Translations under genes and position numbers: made by a program
Part shown: positions 35,096 to 44,484 of the stretch, in pieces
How positions within the stretch are numbered: position 1 is the stretch's first letter
How the letters are laid out: the number at the start of each line of letters is the position of its first letter
Assembly (NCBI GenBank): GCA_000169075.1
Contig: AAVT01000012.1
Span: 25,733 to 89,732 of the forward strand
Direction of reading: 5' to 3'
DNA: 64,000 nt
Source of the DNA: a marine gamma proteobacterium HTCC2143
GTDB lineage: Bacteria > Pseudomonadota > Gammaproteobacteria > Pseudomonadales > Dasaniaceae
Notes under the pieces: model-generated
The model's input: only the letters and a program-made list of their open reading frames with translations
Told to the model about the DNA's origin: nothing
The model's database searches: none

Positions 35096-36109
35096 ATGTA
35101 TATGAGCGACACAACGAGCACTGACACACTAGATTTTACTGGACAAGTTGCCCTGATAACGGGAGCAGGACGCGGACTTGGCAGAGAGCACGCCCTGCTA
35201 CTCGCTTCTCGTGGATGTAAAGTGGTAGTGAATGACCTGGGGACTGCCTATGACGGCAGCGGTGCTGCAGAGGGACGCGTTGCGGACGAAGTTGTTCAAC
35301 TCATTAAAGCCGCGGGAGGTGATGCCGTTGCTAATTACGACTCTGTTGAAGACGGACAGCGAGTTGTCGATGCAGCAATCGATGCCTACGGGCGCTTAGA
35401 TATTGTTGTTAATAATGCCGGAATCCTAACACCTGAAGTGTGGTCTGAGCTAACCCTTGAATCTTGGCAGAAAACACTGAATATTAATTTGACCGGTGTC
35501 TTTTCTATCATGAAAGCTGCATGGCCTATATTTGTTAAACAACAATATGGCCGCAGCATTATGACAGCCTCACCTGCAATGTACGGTGCAGGCGTGGCAG
35601 CCTATGCAGCGAGTAAAGCCGGAATTATCGGCTTATCACACTCCCTACAATTCGAGGCGCGCAAACTAAAACTCGATATCAAATGCAATGTCCTTATCCC
35701 GCAAGCTGGAACGCGGATGACACAAGACTTTGAAACCTCAGTTAATGAAACGCGCCAAGCGCTCGGGAAAAAGGCAACACCCAGCGCACCAGAAGAAGTC
35801 CTACAAAGACTATCCCCGGATAAAGTATCCGCCATGGTGGTATGGCTTGCTCACCCCACTTGCCACGCTGAATCTTCAATATTTGAGGCGGGCGGCGGAT
35901 ACTTTGCACAGTTAAACTGGGCTCGCTCAGCGCCCCTTTTCGCCACCGAAAAAGAAGGTATCAATGGCGCCCCACTCCCCGAGAACATCAGGGATGGCCA
36001 GCAAACATTGGCCGATTTCGATCATGGCGATATGCCAAAATCGGGAGATGGCACCATGGGTGCACCCAATGCGTTGCAACGTGTCTACCGTCACCTTAAG
36101 TCAGACTAG
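35096..36109 (+). CDS. Long short-chain dehydrogenase (MFE-2-like)
   Basis: 337 residues. Classical SDR motifs: TGxxxGxG as LITGAGRGLGREHA (about 21-34), NNAG as VVNNAGILTP, catalytic Ser in MTASPAMYG, and YAASKAG with the catalytic Tyr and Lys. The extra C-terminal 60 residues and the NDLGTAYDGSGAAEGRVADEVV insert are those of the 3-hydroxyacyl-CoA dehydrogenase part of multifunctional enzyme type 2. It would oxidise a 3-hydroxyacyl-CoA, in keeping with the acyl-CoA theme of the window. Activity on steroid or branched acyl-CoA is possible. Confidence 0.92.
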   Translation: MYMSDTTSTDTLDFTGQVALITGAGRGLGREHALLLASRGCKVVVNDLGTAYDGSGAAEGRVADEVVQLIKAAGGDAVANYDSVEDGQRVVDAAIDAYGRLDIVVNNAGILTPEVWSELTLESWQKTLNINLTGVFSIMKAAWPIFVKQQYGRSIMTASPAMYGAGVAAYAASKAGIIGLSHSLQFEARKLKLDIKCNVLIPQAGTRMTQDFETSVNETRQALGKKATPSAPEEVLQRLSPDKVSAMVVWLAHPTCHAESSIFEAGGGYFAQLNWARSAPLFATEKEGINGAPLPENIRDGQQTLADFDHGDMPKSGDGTMGAPNALQRVYRHLKSD

Positions 36110-36160
36110 TCCGCACTAGCCACTGACGACGCTAGGCGCGTAAGCCGTCAGCAGGCTGGG

Positions 36161-36190
36161 CATCAACAACAGGACATCAACAACAGGACA
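36161..36190 (+). repeat. 14-bp tandem duplication covering the ribosome binding site
   Basis: CATCAACAACAGGA occurs at 36161-36174 and again at 36175-36188, then CATC begins a partial third copy at 36189. Each copy carries an AGGA. The second AGGA ends 6 bp before the ATG at 36195, the first 20 bp before it. So the ribosome binding site is duplicated, only the second copy being well placed. Confidence 0.85.
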
Positions 36191-36194
36191 TCAT

Positions 36195-37871
36195 ATGAAT
36201 AATAATACTGGATTTTCAACGATACGTTCGCTGCTCATCGGGTCCTCACTAGCAGTAATACTCACTGCTTGTTCGACAGAAGAGCCCCCCCCGGCAAATG
36301 ACGGATCAGCAGAACCCGGGACGAAAAACGCTTCTGCGACAGTATCCATCTTGGTAGAAGGGTCCAATTTCCATGGTATTCACGGCCTGACAACGGATCT
36401 GCAAGGTGATATTTATGTCGGCAGTGTTGTCGGGATGAATATCCATAAAGTTAATCCAACAACGTCAGAAGTTACCTTGTTTCAGCCGGCACCCGAAGGT
36501 CAGGCTGATGACCTGGAGTTTTCAGCAGACGGTACTTTAGCCTGGACAGCTTTCACCCTCGGTAAAGTTTTTTCTCGCGACCGAGAAGGTTCATTAAAGC
36601 TTTTGGCTGAAGGGCTTCCCGGCATAAATTCAATCGCTTATAACCAACAAGGCAGACTATTTGCGACGCAGGTATTTTTAGGTGATGCACTTTACGAAAT
36701 TGACCCGGATGGCATTAAGCCTGCTAGGAAAATCATTGAGGGTATGGGTGGACTCAATGGCTTTGATTTTGGACAAGATGGAAAACTCTACGGCCCTTTA
36801 TGGTTCAAAGGACAAGTGGTACAAGTCGATGTCGATAGCGGTGAATTGAAAATCATCGCTGATGGCTTCACGGTTCCAGCTGCGGTTAATTTTGACTCCA
36901 AAGGTATTCTTCATGTTGTCGATAATGAAACGGGAGAAATTTTTCAAATTGATATTAGCAGTGGCGACAAAACACTAATCGCAACGGCACCAAGTAATCT
37001 TGACAACCTCGCCTTCGATAACAACGACAATCTTTATATTACCAACATGTCAGATAATGCCATTTACTGGGTCGACCGGGTAAACGGTGCGGTAGAACTG
37101 ATTGTCGGTGGCAGCCTTAGTACTCCGGCGGGAATCGATGTTTTTGGCGAGACGCTTTATATTGCCGATACATTTTCTTTGTCAAAAGCCGATATAAAAA
37201 CAGGCATCGTGTCTGACATTTCGCGCATAATATCTGACCACGAATACCCTGTTGCTGTCTCTGTTACTGAAAAAACCGTTGTTAATGCTTCTTCCAATGC
37301 CGGGTTTGTTCAAGGCCATGACCGCGCCTCGTCAGAACGAACGTTTAGATGGACAGGCTTTGCTGCCCCCGGCGGAGTGCTGGCTCGTGACGATGGGTCG
37401 GTGGTTGTCGCCGAGACGGGCTCAGGGAAAGTACTGCTGGTGACTGGGCAGACCGAGCGTCAACTATTGGCTGATAACCTTGACCAGCCGATGGGTTTAG
37501 CTGAAAACGCTAACGGGCAAATTTATGTCAGCGAAGCGGGTAAAGGCACAATTAAAATCATTGACCTAGTAAAAGGTACCGTAACGACATGGATAGAGGG
37601 ATTAAATGGGCCAGAAGGCATTGAGTTCGACCATAATGGTCTGTTGATTGTCGCGGAGACAGCATCGCGCCGAGTGATCAGCATAGACTCAAACAAAAAC
37701 ATCACTGTTATTGCCGCGAACCTACCCATTGGCCTGAAGGGGTACCCTATGCTACCGGAAAGTTTTCTCCCAACCGGTATCAGTGTCGATGCAGCGAACA
37801 GAATTTATCTTTCTTCCGATATAGATAACTCAATACTGCTCATTGAGCGATCTCCTCATGGAACTCAGTAG
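36195..37871 (+). CDS. Lipoprotein with NHL/SMP-30-type beta-propellers
   Basis: 558 residues. MNNNTGFSTIRSLLIGSSLAVILTACST is a lipoprotein signal with lipobox LTAC, so it is attached to a membrane. The body is made of repeated propeller blades (GLTTDLQGDIYVGS, AVNFDSKGILHVVD, LAFDNNDNLYITN, GIEFDHNGLLIVAE), enough for two propellers (about 50-340 and 370-555). NHL propellers bind ligands or act as lactonases; a Ser-Arg-type catalytic site is not obvious. It follows the long SDR gene and precedes a convergent CYP153, suggesting an envelope role in uptake or handling of the same substrates. Confidence 0.88.
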   Translation: MNNNTGFSTIRSLLIGSSLAVILTACSTEEPPPANDGSAEPGTKNASATVSILVEGSNFHGIHGLTTDLQGDIYVGSVVGMNIHKVNPTTSEVTLFQPAPEGQADDLEFSADGTLAWTAFTLGKVFSRDREGSLKLLAEGLPGINSIAYNQQGRLFATQVFLGDALYEIDPDGIKPARKIIEGMGGLNGFDFGQDGKLYGPLWFKGQVVQVDVDSGELKIIADGFTVPAAVNFDSKGILHVVDNETGEIFQIDISSGDKTLIATAPSNLDNLAFDNNDNLYITNMSDNAIYWVDRVNGAVELIVGGSLSTPAGIDVFGETLYIADTFSLSKADIKTGIVSDISRIISDHEYPVAVSVTEKTVVNASSNAGFVQGHDRASSERTFRWTGFAAPGGVLARDDGSVVVAETGSGKVLLVTGQTERQLLADNLDQPMGLAENANGQIYVSEAGKGTIKIIDLVKGTVTTWIEGLNGPEGIEFDHNGLLIVAETASRRVISIDSNKNITVIAANLPIGLKGYPMLPESFLPTGISVDAANRIYLSSDIDNSILLIERSPHGTQ

Positions 37872-37928
37872 CAACAACAGCGCCAGCAACACGCATACAC
37901 TAACTGTCTCTAGTTGCTAGTATATTCA

Positions 37929-37958
37929 TTGATTGCCAACGTAATTGTTGGCAATCAA
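37929..37958. terminator. 12-bp stem hairpin between convergent genes
   Basis: TTGATTGCCAAC and GTTGGCAATCAA are perfect complements around a 6-base loop GTAATT. It lies 58 bp after the propeller lipoprotein and 13 bp before the CYP153 stop on the other strand. No long T-run follows on either side, so it is a hairpin that may slow or stop both transcripts. Confidence 0.55.
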
Positions 37959-37970
37959 CCACTGTTATGA

Positions 37971-39218
37971 CTAAATAGCTTCCAACTTAACCATCAATTC
38001 AGTGTAACCTTTAACAAAGGCTGATCGGTTGCGAATCGGCTCGGCGACCACCTCAATATTTTTAAACCGTTTCATGATTTCTTCCCATGTTATACGGATC
38101 TGCATTTCTGCCAGTTTGTTGCCCATACAGCGATGAATTCCGAACCCAAAACTAAGGTGATTACGTGCTTTAGCCCGGTCGATTATAAACTTATCCGCAT
38201 CCGGAATGACCGAGTCATCTCGATTGCCCGATACGTACCACATCACCACCTTGTCGCCTTTTTTGATATGTTTACCATTGAGTATGGTATCTTCCAAAGC
38301 TGTTCTGCGCATATGCGCAAGGGGCGTTTGCCAGCGTATAATCTCTGCCACCATATTGGGTATCAAAGAATAATCGGCACGCAGTTTGTCATATTCTTCC
38401 GGGCTTTCGTTGAGCGCCAGCACTCCACCCGTCAAAGAATTTCGAGTAGTGTCATTGCCACCAACGATCAACAGTATCAAGTTGCCTAGATACTCCATTG
38501 GCTCCATATTACGGGTCGACTCACCGTGACATAGCATCGAGATCAAATCACCTCTCGGCGGCTCGTTAATTCGCTGATTCCACAATTCGGTAAAATACGT
38601 CAAACACTCTAACAACTCCTCTCTGCGCTGATCCAGAGAGTCAATGACACCGGCCCCAGGCACCGCGGTGGCTACATCAGACCAACGTGTCAATTTCGCA
38701 CGATCTTCGAATGGAAAATCAAACAACGTCGCTAACATTTGTGTCGTTAATTCAATAGACACTTTATCGACCCAGTTAAACGTCTCACCAATGGGTAGCG
38801 AATCAAGAATAGTCTCTACGCGTTGTCGTATCAGGCCCTCCATTGCCTGCAAATTAACTGGCCCAACGGCTGGATTAACCACTCGCCGCTGCAAATCGTG
38901 CTTCGGCTGATCCATCGCTATGAAATTGCTGACGGTAAAATTATCCTGCGGGTTGGCGATCGTAATCCCGCCTTCCGAAGAATAAATGCCGTGACTGGTG
39001 TCGACTTTCATAATGTCATCAAAGCGAGTGACAGACCAATAGGGGCCGAATTGGCTTTCGGCACAATAATGTACCGGATCCTCTTTTCTGAGGCGCTCAA
39101 AAAAACCCCAAAAAGTGTTTTGAACGAATCGTTCATTTAAACTAACGTCAATCTCATCTAATTCATACGCATAGGGATCGTGAATATCTCTTTCCGTATT
39201 CTCTGTTGCGGCAATCAT
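37971..39218 (-). CDS. Cytochrome P450, CYP153 family
   Basis: 415 residues from the ATG at 39218 (AAGGAG 5 bases upstream; an in-frame ATG at 39254 is less likely). CYP153 is a soluble bacterial omega-hydroxylase of alkanes, fatty acids and similar chains. Visible: LRKEDPVHYCAESQFGPYWSVTR, the I-helix GGNDTTRNS (usual AGxDTT), EIIRWQTPLAHMRRTALED (K-helix ExxR and Arg), and the haem loop FGFGIHRCMGN with the Cys near residue 364. It needs a ferredoxin and ferredoxin reductase, and neither gene is in the window. A second CYP153 lies about 3 kb upstream. Confidence 0.95.
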   Translation of the reverse strand: MIAATENTERDIHDPYAYELDEIDVSLNERFVQNTFWGFFERLRKEDPVHYCAESQFGPYWSVTRFDDIMKVDTSHGIYSSEGGITIANPQDNFTVSNFIAMDQPKHDLQRRVVNPAVGPVNLQAMEGLIRQRVETILDSLPIGETFNWVDKVSIELTTQMLATLFDFPFEDRAKLTRWSDVATAVPGAGVIDSLDQRREELLECLTYFTELWNQRINEPPRGDLISMLCHGESTRNMEPMEYLGNLILLIVGGNDTTRNSLTGGVLALNESPEEYDKLRADYSLIPNMVAEIIRWQTPLAHMRRTALEDTILNGKHIKKGDKVVMWYVSGNRDDSVIPDADKFIIDRAKARNHLSFGFGIHRCMGNKLAEMQIRITWEEIMKRFKNIEVVAEPIRNRSAFVKGYTELMVKLEAI

Positions 39219-39539
39219 TAGTTTCTCCTTTTTGAATTTTCTAAACCAGAACATAGATTACTGAAGCACTATTAGCGTATTTTTTACGCCAAATATGGCA
39301 AAAAGTCTACAATTACTCATCTCAAAAAAACCTAATTCATAGGTCAACAATCGACAAGAAAAATACGGGCAACAGCAGTCCAGGTTCAAAGCGATAACCC
39401 TAACAAATGACTTAAATACTCAACTCGTTTATGTAGCCTATCGATTTTGTCATATCGATTGATAAAAACTGGTTCTAGATCGATAATCTTGAATCTCAGA
39501 CGCTGCAATATCGCACCTTATCTGCCTCCAGAGCTCCTT
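39219..39539. other. Non-coding gap
   Basis: 321 bp separate the CYP153 start from the stop of the GGDEF-EAL gene; both genes are on the minus strand. The region is AT-rich with no clear operator, hairpin or ORF. It should contain the CYP153 promoter. Confidence 0.4.
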
Positions 39540-41822
39540 CTAGTTTGACAGCATTATCGACAATTCATCAGCTCTAACTGGGCGACTATAAAGATAGCCC
39601 TGCAGTAGATCACAGCCCATTGCCTGTAATTTTTTTTGTTGCTCTTCTGTTTCAACACCTTCAGCTACCGACGTCAAACCCAGTTCAGTACAGATACTGA
39701 GGATACTTCGAACAATAACCTGATCATTACCCTCTGATGTGCAATGATCAATAAATGATTTATCGATTTTTAACACATCAATCGGTAACTGCTTCAGATA
39801 AGACAGCGATGAATACCCTGTCCCAAAATCATCAATAGAAAAGCTAATGCCCATGCTCGCAAACTTATCTAAGATAACGCCCACTTTTTCGACATCCTGC
39901 ACCAATACATTTTCAGTAATTTCAAACTCTATTAGCGAGGGTGACAACTCATGCTTATTTAATAACGCTGTTACTTGTTCAATAAAGTCGGGATCTAATA
40001 ATTGACGCGGGCTGATATTGATCGCCAAGCGCATTGGTTCATGCCAGAGAGCGGCTAATTGCCATTCTTTTAGCTGTTCGAAAGAATGATCTAAGACCCA
40101 ATGACCTACCTCTACAATAAGTGTGGAACTTTCCAGTATCGGAATAAATTCTGCCGGCGAAACCCGGCCAAGTTCACTATTATTCCAACGCAGTAATGTT
40201 TCGGCCCCTTTTAGCTCAGCAGTATGTATGTCGACTTGGGGCTGAAAAACTAACGAAAACTCTTCGGAACCGATAGCCTCACGGACGTTATTGAGCAGGA
40301 TAAGATGCCTCAACGCTTGTTCGCTCATTTCCTGCTCAAAAAAACTATAACAGTTTCGGCCTCGATGTTTACTTCTATACAGCGCCAAGTCTGCCTGCTT
40401 CAAAATTTCGCTTTCATTAAAATCAGTTTTATCGAACAGCGTTATCCCTATGCTGCAAGTTAATGTGTAAGGGTTATTCTCTAACACGAAAGGCTCTTGA
40501 ATGAGCGTCTGCAGTGCTTTCGCAACTTGGCCCGCAATTGCCTGAGACTTATCTAAATCAGGATCTAGCTCTTCAAGTAAAAGAACAAATTCGTCACCAC
40601 CCAATCGAGCCAACACCTCATGTTGCCTGAGACGGTTCTGCAGCCGCATCGCAAATTGCTTTAGTAACTCGTCTCCCAACGCATGCCCGAGTGAATCATT
40701 AATATTTTTAAAATGATCAAGATCTATAAATAGCACTGCGCTGTGATTCGGACCACGCTGCACTCGGCTCATCTCTTGTCTTAGACGTTCATAAAAATAA
40801 CGTCGATTTGGCAAATCAGTAACCGCGTCATAGAAAGCCTGATGGGTTATTTGCTGCTCATGCTCCAGCCGTTTAGAAATATCGGTCACAAATGAGGTGT
40901 ATCCCAAGAGTGTGCCGCTACCATCCTCTAACGGTGTGCTCGCCCACTCGCAACTAACAGCCCCCCCGTCTCTTTTCCGGCTGTTTACCGTATTCGCAAG
41001 AGCCTGCTTGCCTTGTCGTAATATTTTGAAGTAATCTCGACCGGCATTATCTGTCAGTAAAAAGTCGGGCTTCTGATTGAGTATTTCAGACTCGGGATAA
41101 CCAAAAATACTTGCCGCGGCGGGGTTCCATCGCTTGATCTTTAAGTCTTCGTCCCAGTCAATAAGGCCAAGTGGGCTACCCATGAAATGTAAATCTAGCA
41201 GCCTGCCAGAGGCGATTAATTCTTCTTTTTGCTGCCTCAAAGAAACCGTTTGCACGATGCCTAGCCTAGCATTCTCACCAATCGTCAAACATGTTTGCCA
41301 CATAAAATAAATATAGAAATAACACAAACCAAACAGTAACCATCCGTAGTCATCACTCATACCATAAAGCAGAATTGACATCGGCATTAGGCAGCTGATC
41401 ATATATAGCAGAAAAGAGCGCGGGGATAACGATAAAGAACTGGAAGCTCCCGAAACAAGTCCCGTAACAGCGATAACAAAAATCAGCATGTGGGCAATTG
41501 AATCCGGTGGCACTAGATATAACAGGCCGTATCCCCAATACATGCCTGATAGCGCACTGGTTACATCGTTATGTATTAGCCAACGCTCCGGCGACAGCCG
41601 CGTGCTATTTCTAGTACGAATAGCAAACAGACTGTATCGATAGATGCTCACCACCGTGGCGACACTCAACCACAATACAATATGCACGGTTGGCACAACT
41701 GACCAAAGAGCATAACAATTTACCAACACCAGTAAATAGGTGCTGCTGATTGATATCGGATACAGTTTAAATAGACCATCCAGCTGGTCGTTGACAATCT
41801 GGGGGCTCCCAGTTGATTGCAT
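39540..41822 (-). CDS. Membrane GGDEF-EAL c-di-GMP protein with PAS domain
   Basis: 760 residues. The N-terminal 200 are about six membrane helices (sensing region), followed by a PAS fold (LIDWDEDLKIKRWNPAAASIFGY), then a GGDEF domain with the active signature ARLGGDEFVLLLEE, and an EAL domain. The allosteric I-site just before GGDEF is RQHE rather than RxxD, so product inhibition may be lost. The EAL motif itself is ETL (GAETLLRW), with the later DDFGTGYSSL, LKIDKSFI and AEGVET motifs intact. It therefore may make, break or switch c-di-GMP. It sits between the two CYP153 genes, all on the same strand. Confidence 0.95.
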   Translation of the reverse strand: MQSTGSPQIVNDQLDGLFKLYPISISSTYLLVLVNCYALWSVVPTVHIVLWLSVATVVSIYRYSLFAIRTRNSTRLSPERWLIHNDVTSALSGMYWGYGLLYLVPPDSIAHMLIFVIAVTGLVSGASSSLSLSPRSFLLYMISCLMPMSILLYGMSDDYGWLLFGLCYFYIYFMWQTCLTIGENARLGIVQTVSLRQQKEELIASGRLLDLHFMGSPLGLIDWDEDLKIKRWNPAAASIFGYPESEILNQKPDFLLTDNAGRDYFKILRQGKQALANTVNSRKRDGGAVSCEWASTPLEDGSGTLLGYTSFVTDISKRLEHEQQITHQAFYDAVTDLPNRRYFYERLRQEMSRVQRGPNHSAVLFIDLDHFKNINDSLGHALGDELLKQFAMRLQNRLRQHEVLARLGGDEFVLLLEELDPDLDKSQAIAGQVAKALQTLIQEPFVLENNPYTLTCSIGITLFDKTDFNESEILKQADLALYRSKHRGRNCYSFFEQEMSEQALRHLILLNNVREAIGSEEFSLVFQPQVDIHTAELKGAETLLRWNNSELGRVSPAEFIPILESSTLIVEVGHWVLDHSFEQLKEWQLAALWHEPMRLAINISPRQLLDPDFIEQVTALLNKHELSPSLIEFEITENVLVQDVEKVGVILDKFASMGISFSIDDFGTGYSSLSYLKQLPIDVLKIDKSFIDHCTSEGNDQVIVRSILSICTELGLTSVAEGVETEEQQKKLQAMGCDLLQGYLYSRPVRADELSIMLSN

Positions 41823-42234
41823 TTCAAAAATTCCCTATTAATGAAGTTGAATGTTTATTGAATAGTAAGCGGTGTATCGAAGTTAGTTACTATGCCTTCC
41901 ATTATTCTGATATGGATTCCTATACTTTTTGAGCCAACTGTGACCTCGTTCTATCAAGAGATAAGCGACATTTCGGATCGGGATTGCAGACGCTAACGCC
42001 CGACTTACACCACAATGAGCTGAATATTCTTCTCGCCAAAAGACACTCAGCAATGCCACCATTAAAAACGCTGCGGATGGATGCCAGCCCACCTAGAAAT
42101 AACGGCCGACATTTTATCACAAGTATAAATAGATGAAGACACAGACTGGTGCAAATACCGCGGCCGCGGAAAGGAGTATCTATGACAACGAACGACAGTC
42201 TGGTATTTAAACACCCTATCGATTGTTGTAATGG
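41823..42234. other. Gap without a supported gene
   Basis: 412 bp between the GGDEF-EAL start and the second CYP153 stop. Two overlapping minus-strand open frames of 66-69 codons here have no ribosome site and unlikely composition. No RNA gene or repeat was seen. Confidence 0.4.
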
Positions 42235-43497
42235 TTACCAAGGATGAACTTTGACCGGCATTTCGGTAATTCCAAGCACAAAATTCGACGGCAAGCGCTT
42301 AACCTCGCCAACGACCTCAACAAATTTAAATCGCTTCATAATCTCTTCCCACATGATTCGCAACTGTAACTCAGCAACTCGATTCCCCATGCAGCGATGA
42401 ATACCAAAACCGAATGACAAATGCTGCCTCGCTTTTGGCCTGTCGATGATAAATTCATGAGAATTCTCAATCGCTGCATCATCTCGGTTGCCAGAGGCAT
42501 ACCACATAATAACCTGATCACCCTTTTTTATGGTCTTATCGTTTAACACAAAGTCTTCGGTAGCCGTTCTTCGCATGTGCGGCAATGGTGTCTGCCACCG
42601 AATAATTTCAGACACCATATTAGTTATCAGCTCTGGATCGTTTCTGAGTAGTTCATATTGTTCAGGAAAATCGTTCAGCGCTAGAACACCACCGCTCATA
42701 GAATTTCTCGTGGTATCGTTACCACCGACAATCAGCAACATCAGATTCCCTAAAAATGTCATAGGATCATCAATCATATCTTTTGTGTCAGGATGGTTAG
42801 CCAGCATTGTTACGAAATCGAAACCAGCGGTATCACCTGCGCGCTCATGCCAGATTTTTTGAAAATAAGCCAAACATTCCATCAATTCCTTTTCGCGCTC
42901 TTCTGCAGAAATAGAAAAATTGCCGACCGCCTCAACTGATGTGGTTACATCCGACCAATGAGTCAGTTTGTGACGATCTTCCATTGGGAAATCAAAAAGA
43001 ATCGCCAGCATATAGGTGGTCATCTCAATGGATACTTTATCAACCCAGTCAAATGTTTCTCCTACCGGCAAATCATCCAAGATCAAACATGCCTTTTCTC
43101 GGATGATGCTTTCTAGATTACTTAGCCTATCTGGACCCGCCCCGGGTGCAACAACCCTGCGCTGCACATCGTGCGTAGGCTGGTCCATCGCAATAAAATT
43201 TGGCGGATTGAACGTCTCGCCAGTGATACCAATCGCGATACTTCCCTCTGACGAAAAAACCTTATGATTAGTGTCTACCGTTTTAATATCTTGAAAAGAA
43301 GTCACCGACCAAAACGGTCCCACCTTACTTTCGGCACAAAAATGCACGGGGTCTTCTTTACGAAGCCTCGCAAACCACTTCTCATGCACATTGGATTCAT
43401 AGAGTTCTGGACGACTCATATCAAATTTATCGAGAGGTACGTCGTACGGATTAACTTCCGCCCAGCTATCAAGCTGCTCAATTTCGTTCCACTGCAT
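42235..43497 (-). CDS. Cytochrome P450, CYP153 family (second copy)
   Basis: 420 residues, clearly homologous to the other CYP153 but not identical. Shared features are LRKEDPVHFCAESKVGPFWSVTS, GGNDTTRNS in the I-helix, EIIRWQTPLPHMRRTATED and FGFGIHRCMGN with the haem Cys near 369. Differences in the N-terminal part and substrate-recognition regions imply different substrate range. The start has GAGGG about 7 bases upstream. A paralogous pair in one cell often splits chain-length preference. As with the other copy, no ferredoxin partner genes are next to it. Confidence 0.95.
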   Translation of the reverse strand: MQWNEIEQLDSWAEVNPYDVPLDKFDMSRPELYESNVHEKWFARLRKEDPVHFCAESKVGPFWSVTSFQDIKTVDTNHKVFSSEGSIAIGITGETFNPPNFIAMDQPTHDVQRRVVAPGAGPDRLSNLESIIREKACLILDDLPVGETFDWVDKVSIEMTTYMLAILFDFPMEDRHKLTHWSDVTTSVEAVGNFSISAEEREKELMECLAYFQKIWHERAGDTAGFDFVTMLANHPDTKDMIDDPMTFLGNLMLLIVGGNDTTRNSMSGGVLALNDFPEQYELLRNDPELITNMVSEIIRWQTPLPHMRRTATEDFVLNDKTIKKGDQVIMWYASGNRDDAAIENSHEFIIDRPKARQHLSFGFGIHRCMGNRVAELQLRIMWEEIMKRFKFVEVVGEVKRLPSNFVLGITEMPVKVHPW

Positions 43498-43625
43498 TTC
43501 GCTACCCTCTTATTTTTAGTTTTCAGCGTGAAAGCCACATGCATCGGGGAAGCTAGCCGCCGATCTGCCGCCGCTACCAGTCTCATTACCTTACCCTAAA
43601 CATTCGCAATACGGAACTGTATCTC

Positions 43626-44366
43626 TTATGGATGGCCACGATGATGCTTTCGAGCTAAGAGTCGATTCGACCGGCAAACAAGCTGTAAGTAAAGCGCCGC
43701 ACTCAAGCCAGAAGCCGAAAACAACATGGCCATAACGACAATCTGGTACCTCGCCGCTACAAGCGGAGTAATCCCTGAGAGAATTTGACCCGTCATCATT
43801 CCGGGCAGAGCAACAAGACCCACAGCAAACATAGAGTTAATAACCGGAATCATTCCAGCTTGAAACGACATTCGCTTAGCTGCATCAGGCTGTTGACCGC
43901 TCGTAATTTCTGATTCAAACCGTTCAGCTGCAATACTCACTGTATTCATAGAGTTTGCGAATATCATACCGGCTAATGGCACAATATAACGAGGTTCGTA
44001 CCATGGATTCAGGTCTAATACCCCGACCACCACTACCAAGAGCGTACTGCCACCACCAAGCGCCAGCGCCAGAAATACTAGAGGATACAATTGACGCTTG
44101 GATTGACTGACAGGGCTTAAGGATATCCAGCTCGCTGCAACCAACATGACAGTCAGCACCAAACAAATTAGCCATGGGTCGCTGGTGGCAAAAATATAAA
44201 CCAGAAAGTAGCCGATAACGACGAGCTGAATGAACATTCGAGCTATGGAGTAAATAGCCGTCCAGCCACGTTCGGACCAGAAAAAGACAAGCACTATCAC
44301 AGGGATCATTGGTAACAGGGCGATACCAATATTTAGCCATTCGAGTTGCATGACACTGGTGTTCAT
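43626..44366 (-). CDS. fetB: Iron-export-type ABC permease (UPF0014)
   Basis: 246 residues with about seven membrane helices. Family landmarks: the first helix region NIGIALLPMIPVIVLVFFWSERGW, PRYIVPLAGMIFANSMNTVSIAAERFESEI, GMIPVINSMFAVGLVALPGMMTGQILSG and the end MLFSASGLSAALYLQL. E. coli FetB pairs with the ATPase FetA to export iron and protect against peroxide. No fetA-like ATPase gene is adjacent or elsewhere in the window, so the partner must be encoded elsewhere or lost. The gene reads on the same strand as the CYP153s but is upstream of them by about 130 bp. Confidence 0.92.
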   Translation of the reverse strand: MNTSVMQLEWLNIGIALLPMIPVIVLVFFWSERGWTAIYSIARMFIQLVVIGYFLVYIFATSDPWLICLVLTVMLVAASWISLSPVSQSKRQLYPLVFLALALGGGSTLLVVVVGVLDLNPWYEPRYIVPLAGMIFANSMNTVSIAAERFESEITSGQQPDAAKRMSFQAGMIPVINSMFAVGLVALPGMMTGQILSGITPLVAARYQIVVMAMLFSASGLSAALYLQLVCRSNRLLARKHHRGHP

Positions 44367-44484
44367 AAATCGCCTTTGACATGCTCTGAGCCACTGGCTC
44401 GAACCATACTACTAACGGCTGGCAACCGCGGGCGGGCTCAACAGCAGATAACGCTTACCTACCGAAGGCGCCCTTCATCAACAC

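Noticed and set aside
41883..42120. Two overlapping 66-69 codon minus-strand frames between the GGDEF-EAL and CYP153 genes
   Set aside because: Weak composition, no start signal and mutual overlap in different frames with no join that makes a sensible protein.
43924..44394. 156-codon minus-strand frame inside fetB
   Set aside because: Out-of-frame shadow of the well-supported fetB reading frame.
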